From JACVRW01 sp963803085 (GTDB lineage Bacteria > Actinomycetota > Thermoleophilia > Solirubrobacterales > Thermoleophilaceae): a stretch of DNA of 64,000 nt. The notes under the pieces are model-generated. The model saw nothing but the letters and a program-made list of their open reading frames with translations, was not told the DNA's origin and searched no databases. Positions 26,076 through 34,886 of this stretch are shown here, one piece after another (position 1 is the first letter of the stretch; each line of letters opens with the position of its first letter). A program made the position numbers and the translations under genes. The stretch is from the NCBI GenBank assembly GCA_963803085.1, contig CAWDLE010000019.1, positions 1-64,000 on the forward strand, in the 5' to 3' direction.

Positions 26076-26249
26076 TCGCGCGGGGGCGGACCGAGCGGGT
26101 GGTCACTAGATCTCACTTACCCGCGATATGCGCGGCAAAGCTGGATGGAGTGGCTGGCCGGCGGCCGCCGCTGGGCGGACAGCACGCTGCCGTCGGGGCC
26201 CGGCAGGCTGATCGCGCCGGCCACGAATTAGCCTCTCGCAATGATCGCG
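26050..26249 (+). repeat. Scrambled partial duplication of the MFS 3' end and the cupin start
   Basis: The 31 bases at 26050-26080 (MFS stop plus the ATGATCGCG that begins the next gene) recur exactly at 26219-26249. Between them, about 26172-26215 is a degraded copy of MFS codons at about 25868-25911 (GCGGACAGCACGCTGCCGTC is exact, then mismatches). The 165 bp between the MFS and cupin genes are thus a duplication with an internal deletion and point decay. The second copy of the ATG is the true cupin start; an ATG at 26072 is its relic. Confidence 0.8.
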
Positions 26250-26555
26250 ATCTCAGACCTACCGGGAAATCTTGTGGGGCGCTTCGAGGGGAGGGACCAT
26301 GGCGCGAGCGTGTCCTTCTTCATCGGCACCTTCGACCCGGGCACAGGGCCAAGCCTCCACACCCACCCGTACGACGAAACCTTCATAGTCGAGGCGGGCA
26401 GCGCGACCTTCACGGTCGGCGATGACACCTTCGACCTCGCAGCGGGGCAGATCGCGGTCGTCCCCGCAAACACGCCCCACAAGTTCGTGAGCGGCGAGGG
26501 CTTCCGCCTGATCAGCATCGCGCCGTCGGACCGGATGGTTCAGGAGGACCTGTAG
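26241..26555 (+). CDS. Cupin-domain protein
   Basis: A 104-residue single-domain cupin. Motif 1, PSLHTHPYDETFIVEAG, gives the His-X-His-(X)4-Glu metal site near residues 40-46, and motif 2, IAVVPANTPHKF, gives the third histidine near 81. Such small cupins are sugar isomerases, dioxygenases or binding proteins; nothing here chooses among them. The ATG at 26241 repeats a sequence found upstream at 26072 (see the duplication scar). The end overlaps the convergent amidohydrolase by 16 bp. Confidence 0.86.
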   Translation: MIAISDLPGNLVGRFEGRDHGASVSFFIGTFDPGTGPSLHTHPYDETFIVEAGSATFTVGDDTFDLAAGQIAVVPANTPHKFVSGEGFRLISIAPSDRMVQEDL

Positions 26556-28069
26556 GCGAAGGTTGGAGCTAGCTCGTCGCTCACGTAGGTCCAGCGGCCG
26601 CCGACCATCGTGGCCTCGACCCGCAGGTCGGGGAGTTCGTCGGGCGGGCAGGTGAGGGGGTCGCGGTTCAGCACCACGAGGTCGGCCAGCATTCCGGGGC
26701 GCAGGCGGCCGCGGCGGTCCTCGGCGTGTTCTAGCCACGCCGGCGCCACGCAGGTCGCGAGCAGCGCCGCCTCCACGGTCACCGCCTGCTCGGGGCGCCA
26801 GGCCGGGCGCTCGTCGATGGTGCGCAACACCCCGGCGACGATGCCGGCGAGTGGGTCGAGCTCTTCCACCGGGGCGTCCGAGCCGTTGGCCAGCAGCGTT
26901 CCGGCGTCGAGCAGCGAGCGGTACGCGTAGGCGCCCTGGCGCCCTTCCCAGAGCCGCTCGGCGAGGTCGCGATCCGACGCCGCGTGGCTGAACTGGACCG
27001 ATGCCGCCACGCCGAGCGCAGCGAAGCGCGGCATGTCGGCCTCGTCGAGCAGCTGCGCGTGCTCGATGCGCGGGCGCAGCCCGCGTGGCTGCCACGCATC
27101 GCGGGTGGCCTCGAAGGCGTCGAGCGCCGCGCGGTTGGCGCCGTCGCCGATCGCGTGGACAGCGACCGGCCAGTGGGCCTCCGCGGCTCGCCGGACCACG
27201 TCCTCGAGCACCTCGCGCGAGCTGATCTCCACGCCCGAGCCGTCCAGCAGCCGCGCCGTGGCGGAGCCGAGCGTGCCGTCCATGAAGCCCTTGAGGTAGC
27301 CCATCCTCAGCATGTCGTTGCCGAAGCCGGAGCGCAGGCCGAGCGCGTGCAGGTCGTCGAGCCGGTCCCACGGGAACGACTGCCACACCCGAACGTCTAA
27401 CTCGTCGGCCTCGAGCAGCCGCGCGAACACCTCGAGCGCGCCGAGCCACCCGTCCTTGTCGTGGATCGCCACCACGCCGCGCGACGCCGCCACGCCCATG
27501 CCCTCGCGTGAGGCCTCCACCATCTCGTCCACGGTCGGGCGCACGTAGCGGTCACGGAAGGCCCACGCCGAGTTCTCACGCATGATGCCGCTCGGCTCGA
27601 CCACTCCGCCCGGCACCTCGAGCGGCGCATCCGCCCGCTCCAGCGCCGCGCTGTTCACCCACAGCGAGTGGTAGTCCTTCGACATCAGTGCCACGGGCAC
27701 GTCCGGTACGGCTCGGTCGAGCGCCTCCCGGCTCGGCGCCTCGGTCCAGTCGCCCTCTCGCCAACCGAGTCCCCGCAGCCAGCCACCCGGCGGCACCCGC
27801 TCGCGCGCGGCCACCACGCGGTCGAGCGCCTCGTCGAGCGAGCGCGCGCCCTCGAGTCGCGCCTGGTGGAGGCCGAGCGACCACGTTGGGAAATGCACGT
27901 GCGAGTCCGTGAAGCCGGGCAACACGCAGCGGTCGCCCAGATCGATCACCCCCGAGCCCGCGTTGTCGTCGTCGACCACCCACGGGCCCCGAACGGTCAG
28001 CTGCCCCACGAGAGGGGCAGCCGGGTCAAGCGTTCGGATCGTTCCACCGGTAAAGCGCACCGGCGGCAA
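26540..28069 (-). CDS. Amidohydrolase family 3 protein (YtcJ-like)
   Basis: A 509-residue metal-dependent hydrolase of the YtcJ/NfdA branch. It has the first metal pair in VLPGFTDSHVHFPTW, the FMDGTLGSATARLLDG segment, ARIEHAQ-like RIEHAQLLDEADM, and the final Asp in LANGSDAPVEELDPL. A C-terminal strand cap contains LRPGMLADLVVLNRDPL. YtcJ-type enzymes hydrolyse N-substituted formamides or have unknown substrates. The GTG/ATG choice at 28069 gives an N-terminal strand MPPVRFTGGTIRTLD as expected. It is the last gene of a possible leftward group with the dioxygenase, 16 bp from the latter's stop. Confidence 0.87.
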   Translation of the reverse strand: MPPVRFTGGTIRTLDPAAPLVGQLTVRGPWVVDDDNAGSGVIDLGDRCVLPGFTDSHVHFPTWSLGLHQARLEGARSLDEALDRVVAARERVPPGGWLRGLGWREGDWTEAPSREALDRAVPDVPVALMSKDYHSLWVNSAALERADAPLEVPGGVVEPSGIMRENSAWAFRDRYVRPTVDEMVEASREGMGVAASRGVVAIHDKDGWLGALEVFARLLEADELDVRVWQSFPWDRLDDLHALGLRSGFGNDMLRMGYLKGFMDGTLGSATARLLDGSGVEISSREVLEDVVRRAAEAHWPVAVHAIGDGANRAALDAFEATRDAWQPRGLRPRIEHAQLLDEADMPRFAALGVAASVQFSHAASDRDLAERLWEGRQGAYAYRSLLDAGTLLANGSDAPVEELDPLAGIVAGVLRTIDERPAWRPEQAVTVEAALLATCVAPAWLEHAEDRRGRLRPGMLADLVVLNRDPLTCPPDELPDLRVEATMVGGRWTYVSDELAPTFAYRSS

Positions 28070-28085
28070 TCTAGAGCTAGCCGCC

Positions 28086-29015
28086 CTAACCGCTGTGCGT
28101 GCGAGCCGCTGTACGCGGGTTCTCGAGCGGGCGCACGGTCGCCTCGATCTGCTCCCGGAGCTCCTCGAGCTTCGGTGGGATCGACAGCTTCTCGCCGAGC
28201 GTCTCGAGCGGCTCGTCGATCGTGAAGCCCGGGCTGGGGGTGGCCAGCTCGAACAGCACGCCGCTCGGCTCGCGGAAGTAGATCGACTTGAAGTAGTGCC
28301 TGTCGATCACCTGAGTCGGGTGTGCGCCGTTCTTCGCCACGCGATCACGCCAGGCCTCGTGGTCCTCGTCGGCCGAGTTCCAAGCAACGTGGTGGACCGT
28401 GCCGGCGCCCTGGATCCCGCGCTCGGCGGGGGGTGCGTCGTAGAAGTAGAGCCCGCCGCGCTCGTCGCCGCGCGCCTCCCAGCCCTCGCCTGAGCTCTGG
28501 AAGTCGAGGCCCTCCTCGAGCAGCGTCCGGCTGCGCTCGGGGTTCGATGCGAACGCGCGCACGGCGTGGAAGCCCTGGAGCGCGTGCTCGGCAGGCACCT
28601 CGGGGTGTTCGGCGATCAGTGGCTCGTCCGGAACGTCCGCCACGACCAGCTCGTGCTCGAGGCCCTCTGGGTCGCGGAAGAGCAGGTTGTTTCCCTCGCG
28701 GGTCGTTTCGATACCGGCGCCGGCGAGTCGCTCGCTCCAGAAGTCGAGCGCCTCGGGGGCACCGACACGCCAGACGACGCGGTGGATCATTCCGTCGCCC
28801 GCGCGACCGGGAGCGGCGCCGGGGTACTCGAAGAACGTGAGGTCGAGCCCGGGCTTGGCGTGCTCGTCCCCGTAGAAGAGGTGGTAGACGGTCGGGTCGT
28901 CCTGGTTCACCGACTTCTTGACGAGCCGAAGGCCCATCACGCCGACGTAGAAGTCCACGTTGCGCTGGGAGTCGCCGGTGATGGCCGTGATGTGGTGGAT
29001 GCCGTTGAGATTCAT
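28086..29015 (-). CDS. Ring-cleaving dioxygenase of the VOC family (MhqA/MhqO-like)
   Basis: A 309-residue protein with two vicinal-oxygen-chelate modules. The first begins GIHHITAITGDSQRNVDFY with GLRLVKKSVNQDDP and YHLFYGD; the second contains GTVHHVAWNSADEDH and GVLFELATPSPGF. The metal ligands are expected to be His8, the second-module His in HHVAW and Glu in FELAT. MhqO and LinE-like members open hydroquinone rings. The ATG at 29015 was chosen over the upstream open frame, which is antisense shadow of the carboxylase. Confidence 0.88.
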   Translation of the reverse strand: MNLNGIHHITAITGDSQRNVDFYVGVMGLRLVKKSVNQDDPTVYHLFYGDEHAKPGLDLTFFEYPGAAPGRAGDGMIHRVVWRVGAPEALDFWSERLAGAGIETTREGNNLLFRDPEGLEHELVVADVPDEPLIAEHPEVPAEHALQGFHAVRAFASNPERSRTLLEEGLDFQSSGEGWEARGDERGGLYFYDAPPAERGIQGAGTVHHVAWNSADEDHEAWRDRVAKNGAHPTQVIDRHYFKSIYFREPSGVLFELATPSPGFTIDEPLETLGEKLSIPPKLEELREQIEATVRPLENPRTAARTHSG

Positions 29016-29050
29016 TGCGCGTGCAACTATATCACGGGAGAGCGCGCGCG

Positions 29051-30616
29051 TCAGGGACGGAGCCCGCGCGTCTTCGGTCCCTGGTGGAGCTCGTGGCGAA
29101 CCAGCTCGTGCGCCCGCTCGGCCCAGTCGCACAGGATCGGGCGGGTGTCGCGGGGATCGATGATCTCCTCGACGCTGAACCGCTCGGCGGTCCGGAATGG
29201 CGAGGTCACGGCGTCGAGCCGCGCCGCGATCTCCTCGCGGAGAGCGACCGGGTCCTCGGCTGCCTCGAGCTCGCGCCGGTAGGCCGCCTCGAGGCCCCCG
29301 GCCATCGGCAGCGAGCCCCAGTTGCCGGACGGCCACGCGAAGCGCAGGTTCAGCCGCGAGCCGTCGCCGTGGCCCGCGCCGGCCACCCCGTAGACCTTGC
29401 GCACCAGGATCGACACCCACGGGACCGTGGCCTGCACCGCCGCGAACAGGCCGCGCGCGCCGCGCCGGATCGTGCCCGCGCGCTCCGCGTCGGTCCCGAT
29501 CACGAAGCCCGGCACGTCCACGAGGTTCACCACCGGGAGGTGGAACTGATCGCACATGTCCACGAAGCGAGCGGTCTTCTCTGCGGCCTCCGCCGTCACG
29601 CCGCCGCCGTAGTGCTCCGGGTCCGACGCGAGCACGCCGACCGGCCGCCCACCCAGGCGCGCCAGGCACGTGATCGTGGGACGCCCGAATGCGGCCCCGA
29701 GCTCGAAGACGGAGTCGCGGTCCAGGATCGCCTCGAGGATGCGGCGCATCTTGTACGGCTGCCGGGCGTCACGCGGGACGGCGGAGATGAGCGACTCCTC
29801 GCGGCGGTCCGCGGGATCGCTGGAGTCGAGCTGCGGCGGCGCCTCCCAGACATTGTCCGGCAGGTAGGAGAGAAAGCGCTTGAGCTGCGCGAGCGCGTCG
29901 TCCTCGTCGGCGGCCACGTTGTCCACGGCGCCCGCCCGGGCCTGCAGGCGCGCCCCGCCCAGTTCCTCCTTGTCGGGTGACTCGCCCATCCCCGCCATCG
30001 CGACCACGGGTGGGCCGGCCACGAACAGCTGTGCCGTGCCCCTGACGATCACCGAGAAATGCGAGCAGACCGCGCGCGCCGCGCCGAGGCCCGCCACCGG
30101 TCCGAGCGCCGCCGCAGCCACGGGAACGATCGAGAGGTTCTTCACCACGAGATCGAAGCCGGGCAGGGGTGGCACGTAGGAGAAGCCCATCTGCTCGAGC
30201 GTCTTGACGCTCCCGCCGCCACCCGTGCCGTCCACGAGCCGGACGAGCGGAAGGCGCAGGTCGTGCGCGAGGCGCTCGGCGTAGACCGCCTTCTCCCAGA
30301 TCGCGGCATCGGCGGCACCGCCGCGGACGGTGAAGTCGTCGCCCTGCACGACCGCGCGGCGCCCGTCGATACGGCCCTGGCCCACGATCGTGTTCGCGGG
30401 CAGGAACTCGGTCAGCTCGCCGTCGTCGCCGTAGGTCCCGCGGCCGGCGAGCGCTCCCGTCTCGTGGAACGTGCCCTCGTCGAAGAGCCGTTCGATGCGC
30501 TCGCGAACCGTGAGCCGCCCGGACGCGTGCTGGCGCTCGACCCGCTCCTCGCCGCCCATCCTCCGCGCGAGCTCCTCGCGCCGGCGCAGCTCCTCGAGCT
30601 CGGGCTCCCAGGACAC
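29051..30616 (-). CDS. Acyl-CoA carboxylase carboxyltransferase (beta) subunit
   Basis: A 521-residue carboxyltransferase of the PccB/MccB/AccD type that moves CO2 from carboxybiotin to an acyl-CoA. Recognised parts are ASGRLTVRERIERLFDEGTF at the N-terminus, DFTVRGGAADAA, VRLVDGTGGGGS, the oxyanion-type GMGESPDKEELGG region, VNLVDVPGFVIG in the second crotonase half, and RKVYGVAGAGHG. The GTG start at 30616 (MSWEPELEELRRR) is where family similarity begins; the long upstream frame is shadow. The biotin carboxylase/BCCP partner is not in the window, so the acyl-CoA specificity is open. Confidence 0.88.
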   Translation of the reverse strand: MSWEPELEELRRREELARRMGGEERVERQHASGRLTVRERIERLFDEGTFHETGALAGRGTYGDDGELTEFLPANTIVGQGRIDGRRAVVQGDDFTVRGGAADAAIWEKAVYAERLAHDLRLPLVRLVDGTGGGGSVKTLEQMGFSYVPPLPGFDLVVKNLSIVPVAAAALGPVAGLGAARAVCSHFSVIVRGTAQLFVAGPPVVAMAGMGESPDKEELGGARLQARAGAVDNVAADEDDALAQLKRFLSYLPDNVWEAPPQLDSSDPADRREESLISAVPRDARQPYKMRRILEAILDRDSVFELGAAFGRPTITCLARLGGRPVGVLASDPEHYGGGVTAEAAEKTARFVDMCDQFHLPVVNLVDVPGFVIGTDAERAGTIRRGARGLFAAVQATVPWVSILVRKVYGVAGAGHGDGSRLNLRFAWPSGNWGSLPMAGGLEAAYRRELEAAEDPVALREEIAARLDAVTSPFRTAERFSVEEIIDPRDTRPILCDWAERAHELVRHELHQGPKTRGLRP

Positions 30617-30657
30617 GCGGGGCAGACTAGCCCGCGGCAGGGCCCAGCCGCCGCCGC

Positions 30658-31140
30658 TCAGCCCGCGAACGCTTCGCGTGCCGAGCGTTCGCGCAGCTCT
30701 TCCACGGTCGCGCGCTGGCTCTCGCCGCGCTCGCGCAGGCGCTCGAGGTGGGCCGCGTCCAGCCGTGGCTCGTCCGGGGCGATCTGGAGGAGCGCGCCCC
30801 AGAGGCCGATCTTGCCGGTGATCCCGGTCATCAGGCCCTCCAGCTCGACCACGCGGCTGAGCGGCGAGTAGCCGGTGATCTGCCCGTTCAGCTTGAGCCG
30901 GCCGACCTTCTCGAGCGCCCAGGCGCCGAGGTCTTTGATCGTGTCGGCCCCGAAGCCGAGGTCCTCCATGATCGTCTCGAGGGCCTGCCTGTCGGCGGCT
31001 ATCTCGTCCACGATCGGCGCCATTGCCTTGCCGTAGTCGTTGCTCTCGTTGTTGGCGTGGATCCGGCGTGCCAGCTCCAGTCCGGTGGTGGAGCCCGCGT
31101 GGTGATCCTGGAGGTAGATGCGCACAAGCTTTTCGTTCAC
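30658..31140 (-). CDS. Conserved helical protein of unknown function
   Basis: A 160-residue, all-helical cytoplasmic protein from the GTG at 31140 (MNEKLVRIYLQDHHAG). The first 75 residues (GLELARRIHANN, IVDEIAADRQALETIMEDLG) resemble a helical bundle with regularly spaced acidic and His residues, which recalls ferritin-like or DUF892-type proteins, but no metal signature is complete. The second half (KVGRLKLNGQITGYSPLSRVVELEGLMTG) is distinctive and seems conserved in actinobacterial proteins of the same length. I do not know its function. Divergent from the following gene. Confidence 0.7.
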   Translation of the reverse strand: MNEKLVRIYLQDHHAGSTTGLELARRIHANNESNDYGKAMAPIVDEIAADRQALETIMEDLGFGADTIKDLGAWALEKVGRLKLNGQITGYSPLSRVVELEGLMTGITGKIGLWGALLQIAPDEPRLDAAHLERLRERGESQRATVEELRERSAREAFAG

Positions 31141-31183
31141 GTGGGCGAACGTACCCGTTATGCCGCCGCGTACGCTGCCCGGA

Positions 31184-32152
31184 ATGTCTGATTCTCCGAG
31201 CGAGCTCGAGCAGGCGCTGGCGGATGCCGGGGGCAGCGAGGCACCGCGCGATTCCTCCGCGCGCCTTCGCAGGCTGCTCGACGCGGAGCTCGAGCGAGGG
31301 GCCCGCGAGCTGACCGAGCGGCGCACGGGATACGAGACGCCGATCGCGGTGGCGGTGGCGGCTTCCGGCGGTGAGGTGCTCGCCGTGCTGCCCGTGACAC
31401 CGGAGCTGCGCGCCGACCCTGGCGCGGTGGGTGAGCGCTCGGCTGCGCTCGCCGCTGTGGCGGTGGAGCACGTGGTGGAGGGCACCTCGCCCGGCCCGCC
31501 GCGCTCGCGTGAGGACCTGCGGCTGCGGCTCGGCGAACTCGATGGGATGCTCCTGCTCGCCTACCCCGCGGCCGACGCGCCCGAGGCTGTGGAGTACGCG
31601 CACGAGGCTCTCAACGCCGAGTTCGCCGAGCACCGCATCGACCGGCTCCGTGCGCGCGCGCATCTACTTCCCGGCCACGTCCTCGAGGGCGGTACGGACC
31701 TTCGCGAGCCGATCGGCTCCACGCACCCCCTGCGGGTGGCCGAGGCGGTCACGCGCCTCGGCGGCTCGCCGCTGGACGACGAGACGGTCGAGGCGCTCGA
31801 GGACCAGGTGCTCCGGCTGCTGGAGCCCTCGGGCGCCGCGTCGCGCGCGCACCAGGACCCTGATCCGGTGCGCCGCGTGGCCCGCCGGATCCTCCAGCGG
31901 CTCGACGGCATGGGCAAATGGGGCGGCTATCACACGGCCTTCGACCACCTGGCGCGTGGCTTCGCCGGCCACGACCGTGCGCTGGCCTACGCGGTGGGCG
32001 AGGCGCTCCTGGAGGCCGGGCTCCTGGAGCAGAAGCCGAGCGTGGGCCAGCGCCACGTGTACCTGAGCCCGAAGCGAAGCGGCGACATCCGCCGCCTGAT
32101 CGACGACGGCGAGCTGCCGCGCGGGCTGACGCTCCCGCCGGCGGACGGCTGA
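31184..32152 (+). CDS. Hypothetical protein with C-terminal winged-helix-like region
   Basis: A 322-residue soluble protein starting at the ATG at 31184 (MSDSPSELEQAL). The N-terminal half is acidic and helical; the middle (TPIAVAVAASGGEVLAVLPVTPE) looks like an alpha/beta fold. The last 90 residues (WGGYHTAFDHLARGFAGHDRALAYAVGEALLEAGLLEQKPSVGQRHV cut by a strand YLSPKR) look like a winged helix followed by a basic tail. I do not recognise a family. An upstream in-frame ATG at 31118 is possible but runs through the divergent gene. Confidence 0.62.
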   Translation: MSDSPSELEQALADAGGSEAPRDSSARLRRLLDAELERGARELTERRTGYETPIAVAVAASGGEVLAVLPVTPELRADPGAVGERSAALAAVAVEHVVEGTSPGPPRSREDLRLRLGELDGMLLLAYPAADAPEAVEYAHEALNAEFAEHRIDRLRARAHLLPGHVLEGGTDLREPIGSTHPLRVAEAVTRLGGSPLDDETVEALEDQVLRLLEPSGAASRAHQDPDPVRRVARRILQRLDGMGKWGGYHTAFDHLARGFAGHDRALAYAVGEALLEAGLLEQKPSVGQRHVYLSPKRSGDIRRLIDDGELPRGLTLPPADG

Positions 32153-33646
32153 CTAGCGGTTGTGCCTGACCGCCTCCGTCAGGTTCGCCCTGACGCGGCC
32201 GGCCACCTGACGGGCTCGTCCGCGGGCGCTCCAGCGGGCGCTCCGGGTGAGCCACTCGGCGCGCACCTCGAGGCAGGCGCTGCCGCAGCGGGCGCCGATC
32301 TCCACGCTGGGACTCTTTGCGCCTGATCCGTTCGAGCGCCGCAATGTCGCAACCACCGCGCGATGCGCCTCGTCGGGCGTGATCCAGTCGCGGACGAGCG
32401 TGGTCTTCTCGGCCGCGCTCATTACCAGGCCGCGCATCGTGAATTGCGCCGCGACGACCAGAGGCACCGAACGGCGGTGGCGCATCAGAGCGCGGCCCTT
32501 CTTCGTCGGCCGAAGCGTGAGCGTCCCCGGGCGCGTCTCATCCAACCCGAGGCTGCCGCGGAGCACGATCGGGCGTCCGCGCGCCGCGCTGGCACGGCCC
32601 ACCACGGAGAGGGTGCCGGACACGAGCGAACTGATGCCCTGCACCCGCACCGCACCCTGGCGCAGCACTCTTGGCATCTCGGACTCTCGGATCCTGCCCA
32701 CGGTCATGTGGAGATTGATCACGAGCCGCTCGGCCAGCAGCCGCACGTTGGTGAGCGGGTCGGTGCGCCCCGGCGTGCCGCCGCCGACGGTGAATTCGGC
32801 CGTGGCCGGCGTCGCGTCGGGGTTGCCGACCTGATCGAGCGCGCGCACGGCCACGCGGTGCGGCCCGGTGGCGAGCGTTCCGGTCGCCCATGGCGAGACG
32901 CATGGGGAGTACGCGCTCCCGTCGATGCTGCACTCGAACGTGGCGCTCGATTCGTCGGAGTGAAATGCGATCAGCGGGGTGGGCGAGGCGCTCTGCGTGG
33001 GCGACGGGGTCACGAGCACCGTCTCCGGTCCCGTCGTGTCGACCAAGAATCCGCGCGACGCCCAGGGGCCGGTCGTGCCTGCCGGGTTGGTGGCCCGCAC
33101 GACGAGCACATGCGGGCCCTCGCTCAGGTCGCCGGCCGGCGCGAACGATCCGGTGAGGCAGCCCACCGCGACGTCGTCCAACCGGCATTCGAAGGACGAG
33201 CCGGGCGCGCTCGCGAACGCGAACGCCGGGCGCCGGGCGCGCGTTGGTCCGTCGGGACCCTGCGTGAAGGAGACCTCTGGGACGCTCGTGTCGACTCTGA
33301 AGTCCCGGTTAGCCCACTCGCCGGCGTTCTGCAGGGCGTCGGTCGCGCGTAGCGCAAGGCGATGCGGCCCGTCGCCAAGCACCGCGGTGGTGAACGGGGA
33401 GGAGCAGGTCTCCGGCGCTCCGCCGTCCACGCTGCACTCGAGACCGGCCAACGGATCGGAGGCGGAGAACTGGAACGTTGGCGTGGAGTCGTTCGTCGGG
33501 GTGGGGTCCTGCGGGCCGGATTCGAAGCTGACGGTCGGACCTGTCGCAGGCCCAGCCTGCGCGCGCGCCCGCTCGACGGGCGCTCCCGCCGCCAGCACCG
33601 CCGCAATCGAAGCGGCGAGAATGAGTCGTCCCCGACAGGTCGTCGT
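32153..33646 (-). CDS. Secreted protein with tandem Ig-like repeats
   Basis: A protein of about 480-495 residues with three bacterial Ig-like repeats of about 95 residues, each ending like FECSIDG...PCVSPWATGTLATGPH, with one disulfide per repeat (LECSVDGGAPETC, FECRLDDVAVGC, FECSIDGSAYSPC). A basic C-terminal region follows. The only standard start in frame is GTG at 33598, which gives a signal peptide lacking a basic n-region. If initiation occurs at ACG 33646, six bases after AGGGAG, the N-terminus becomes a convincing signal peptide (MTTCRGRLILAASIAAVLAAGA). Coordinates use the latter; the conservative start is 33598. It is probably a surface or matrix protein. Confidence 0.62.
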   Translation of the reverse strand, partial: TTTCRGRLILAASIAAVLAAGAPVERARAQAGPATGPTVSFESGPQDPTPTNDSTPTFQFSASDPLAGLECSVDGGAPETCSSPFTTAVLGDGPHRLALRATDALQNAGEWANRDFRVDTSVPEVSFTQGPDGPTRARRPAFAFASAPGSSFECRLDDVAVGCLTGSFAPAGDLSEGPHVLVVRATNPAGTTGPWASRGFLVDTTGPETVLVTPSPTQSASPTPLIAFHSDESSATFECSIDGSAYSPCVSPWATGTLATGPHRVAVRALDQVGNPDATPATAEFTVGGGTPGRTDPLTNVRLLAERLVINLHMTVGRIRESEMPRVLRQGAVRVQGISSLVSGTLSVVGRASAARGRPIVLRGSLGLDETRPGTLTLRPTKKGRALMRHRRSVPLVVAAQFTMRGLVMSAAEKTTLVRDWITPDEAHRAVVATLRRSNGSGAKSPSVEIGARCGSACLEVRAEWLTRSARWSARGRARQVAGRVRANLTEAVRHNR

Positions 33647-33725
33647 GTGTCGCTCCCTAAAGCGATTCCTTCCCCGGCGGGGCGCCTCCTAAGCACGAAC
33701 CCGAGGAAGCGGGCGAACTCGGAGA

Positions 33726-34880
33726 TCAGGCCTCGCGAACGACGAGTCTGCCGTCGGGGCCCACGCTCAGCGCGCGGCGGCCCTTGACCAGCTCGCTGAG
33801 CTCGTCGCCGACCAGCTCGCGGCGCCAGCCGTGGCTCACCCGCACGTGGTCGCCGTCGTTGCCGCGCCGCAGCGAGTGCACGAGCGTGGCGAGCTCTGAC
33901 TGGGTGGCGATCAGCTCCACCGCCACCCCGGACTCCATCGAGCGGTGGCGCACGAGCGCCTGCGCGAGCGAGACGAGCGGCGCATCGGCCGGGTCGCGCG
34001 GGGCGGGCTCGGGCGGCGCCTCGGGCGCCGGGCGATCGCGGCCTCGGGCGATCGCGGCCAGGACCAGGTCGCCGCGCCGGTGCAGCAGCTGTGGAGGCAG
34101 GCCGCGGATCTGCTCAAGGCCGTTCCTGTCTCGCGGCGTGCGGCGGGCGAGCTCCACGAGCGCCTGGTCGGGCAGCACGGCGCCCGGCGGGCGGTCCGCG
34201 CTGCGCGCCTCCTGCTCGCGCCACTCGACGAGCTCGCGCGCGACCGCGCGCGCCGAGTCGCTGAGCCGGCCGAGCCGGGGCAGCTTCTCGTAGGAGCGAT
34301 CGGCGTCGCGCTCGTCGCTCACGTCCTCCAGCGCGCGCGACTCCTCGCGCGCCCATTCGAGACGGCCACGCTCTTCCAGGCGCCGTTCGAGCTCCTCGCC
34401 GAGCGCGAGCAGGAGGCGCGCGTCATCGCCCGCGTACTCGAGCTGCTGCGCCGTGAGCGGGCGCCGGTCCCACTTCGTGAACCCCTCGCTGCCCCTCAGC
34501 TTCACCCCCAGCACCTTCCGGACGAGCGACTCGTAGCCCTCCTGGTTCCCGAAGCCGAGGAAGCCTGCCGCCACCTGCGTGTCGAACACGTTCGTGACCT
34601 CGGTGTTCCAGCTGCGGCGAAGGATCGCCACGTCCTGGCGCCCTGCGTGCATCAGCACCTCGACGCTGGGGTCGGCGAGGACGCGAGCGAGTGGGGAGAA
34701 GTCGAGCTCGCCCTCGAGCGGGTCGAGCACCTCGGTACGGACTTCGCCCTCGGCATCCGGATCCGGCACGGCCACCTGCACCAGACAGAGCAGCGCCTGG
34801 TAGCGGCGCTCTGAGACGAACTCCGTGTCGATGGCAATCCGCCCACCCGATGAGGCGCGTTCGGCCAGCTCTGCGATCAC
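33726..34880 (-). CDS. rnd: Ribonuclease D
   Basis: A 384-residue 3'-5' exoribonuclease of the DEDD family. The catalytic residues are visible: IAIDTEFVSERRY (Asp-Glu of motif I), FDTQVAAGFLG (Asp, motif II) and YAGDDARLLLALGE (Tyr-X3-Asp, motif III). An HRDC-like helical domain follows at residues about 220-300 (AVARELVEWREQEARS, LARRTPRD). RNase D trims tRNA and other small RNA 3' ends. The start at 34880 lies only 6 bp from the divergent M14 gene, so the promoters overlap. Confidence 0.9.
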   Translation of the reverse strand: MIAELAERASSGGRIAIDTEFVSERRYQALLCLVQVAVPDPDAEGEVRTEVLDPLEGELDFSPLARVLADPSVEVLMHAGRQDVAILRRSWNTEVTNVFDTQVAAGFLGFGNQEGYESLVRKVLGVKLRGSEGFTKWDRRPLTAQQLEYAGDDARLLLALGEELERRLEERGRLEWAREESRALEDVSDERDADRSYEKLPRLGRLSDSARAVARELVEWREQEARSADRPPGAVLPDQALVELARRTPRDRNGLEQIRGLPPQLLHRRGDLVLAAIARGRDRPAPEAPPEPAPRDPADAPLVSLAQALVRHRSMESGVAVELIATQSELATLVHSLRRGNDGDHVRVSHGWRRELVGDELSELVKGRRALSVGPDGRLVVREA

Positions 34881-34886
34881 GAGCGC

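Noticed and set aside
26072..26425. 117-codon frame starting MIARGR
   Set aside because: Its ATG is a relic copy of the cupin start; the rest runs out of frame through the cupin gene.
34013..34060. Short repeat GGGCGATCGCGGCC inside the RNase D gene
   Set aside because: It lies in a Pro/Ala-rich linker and is explained by codon and composition bias.
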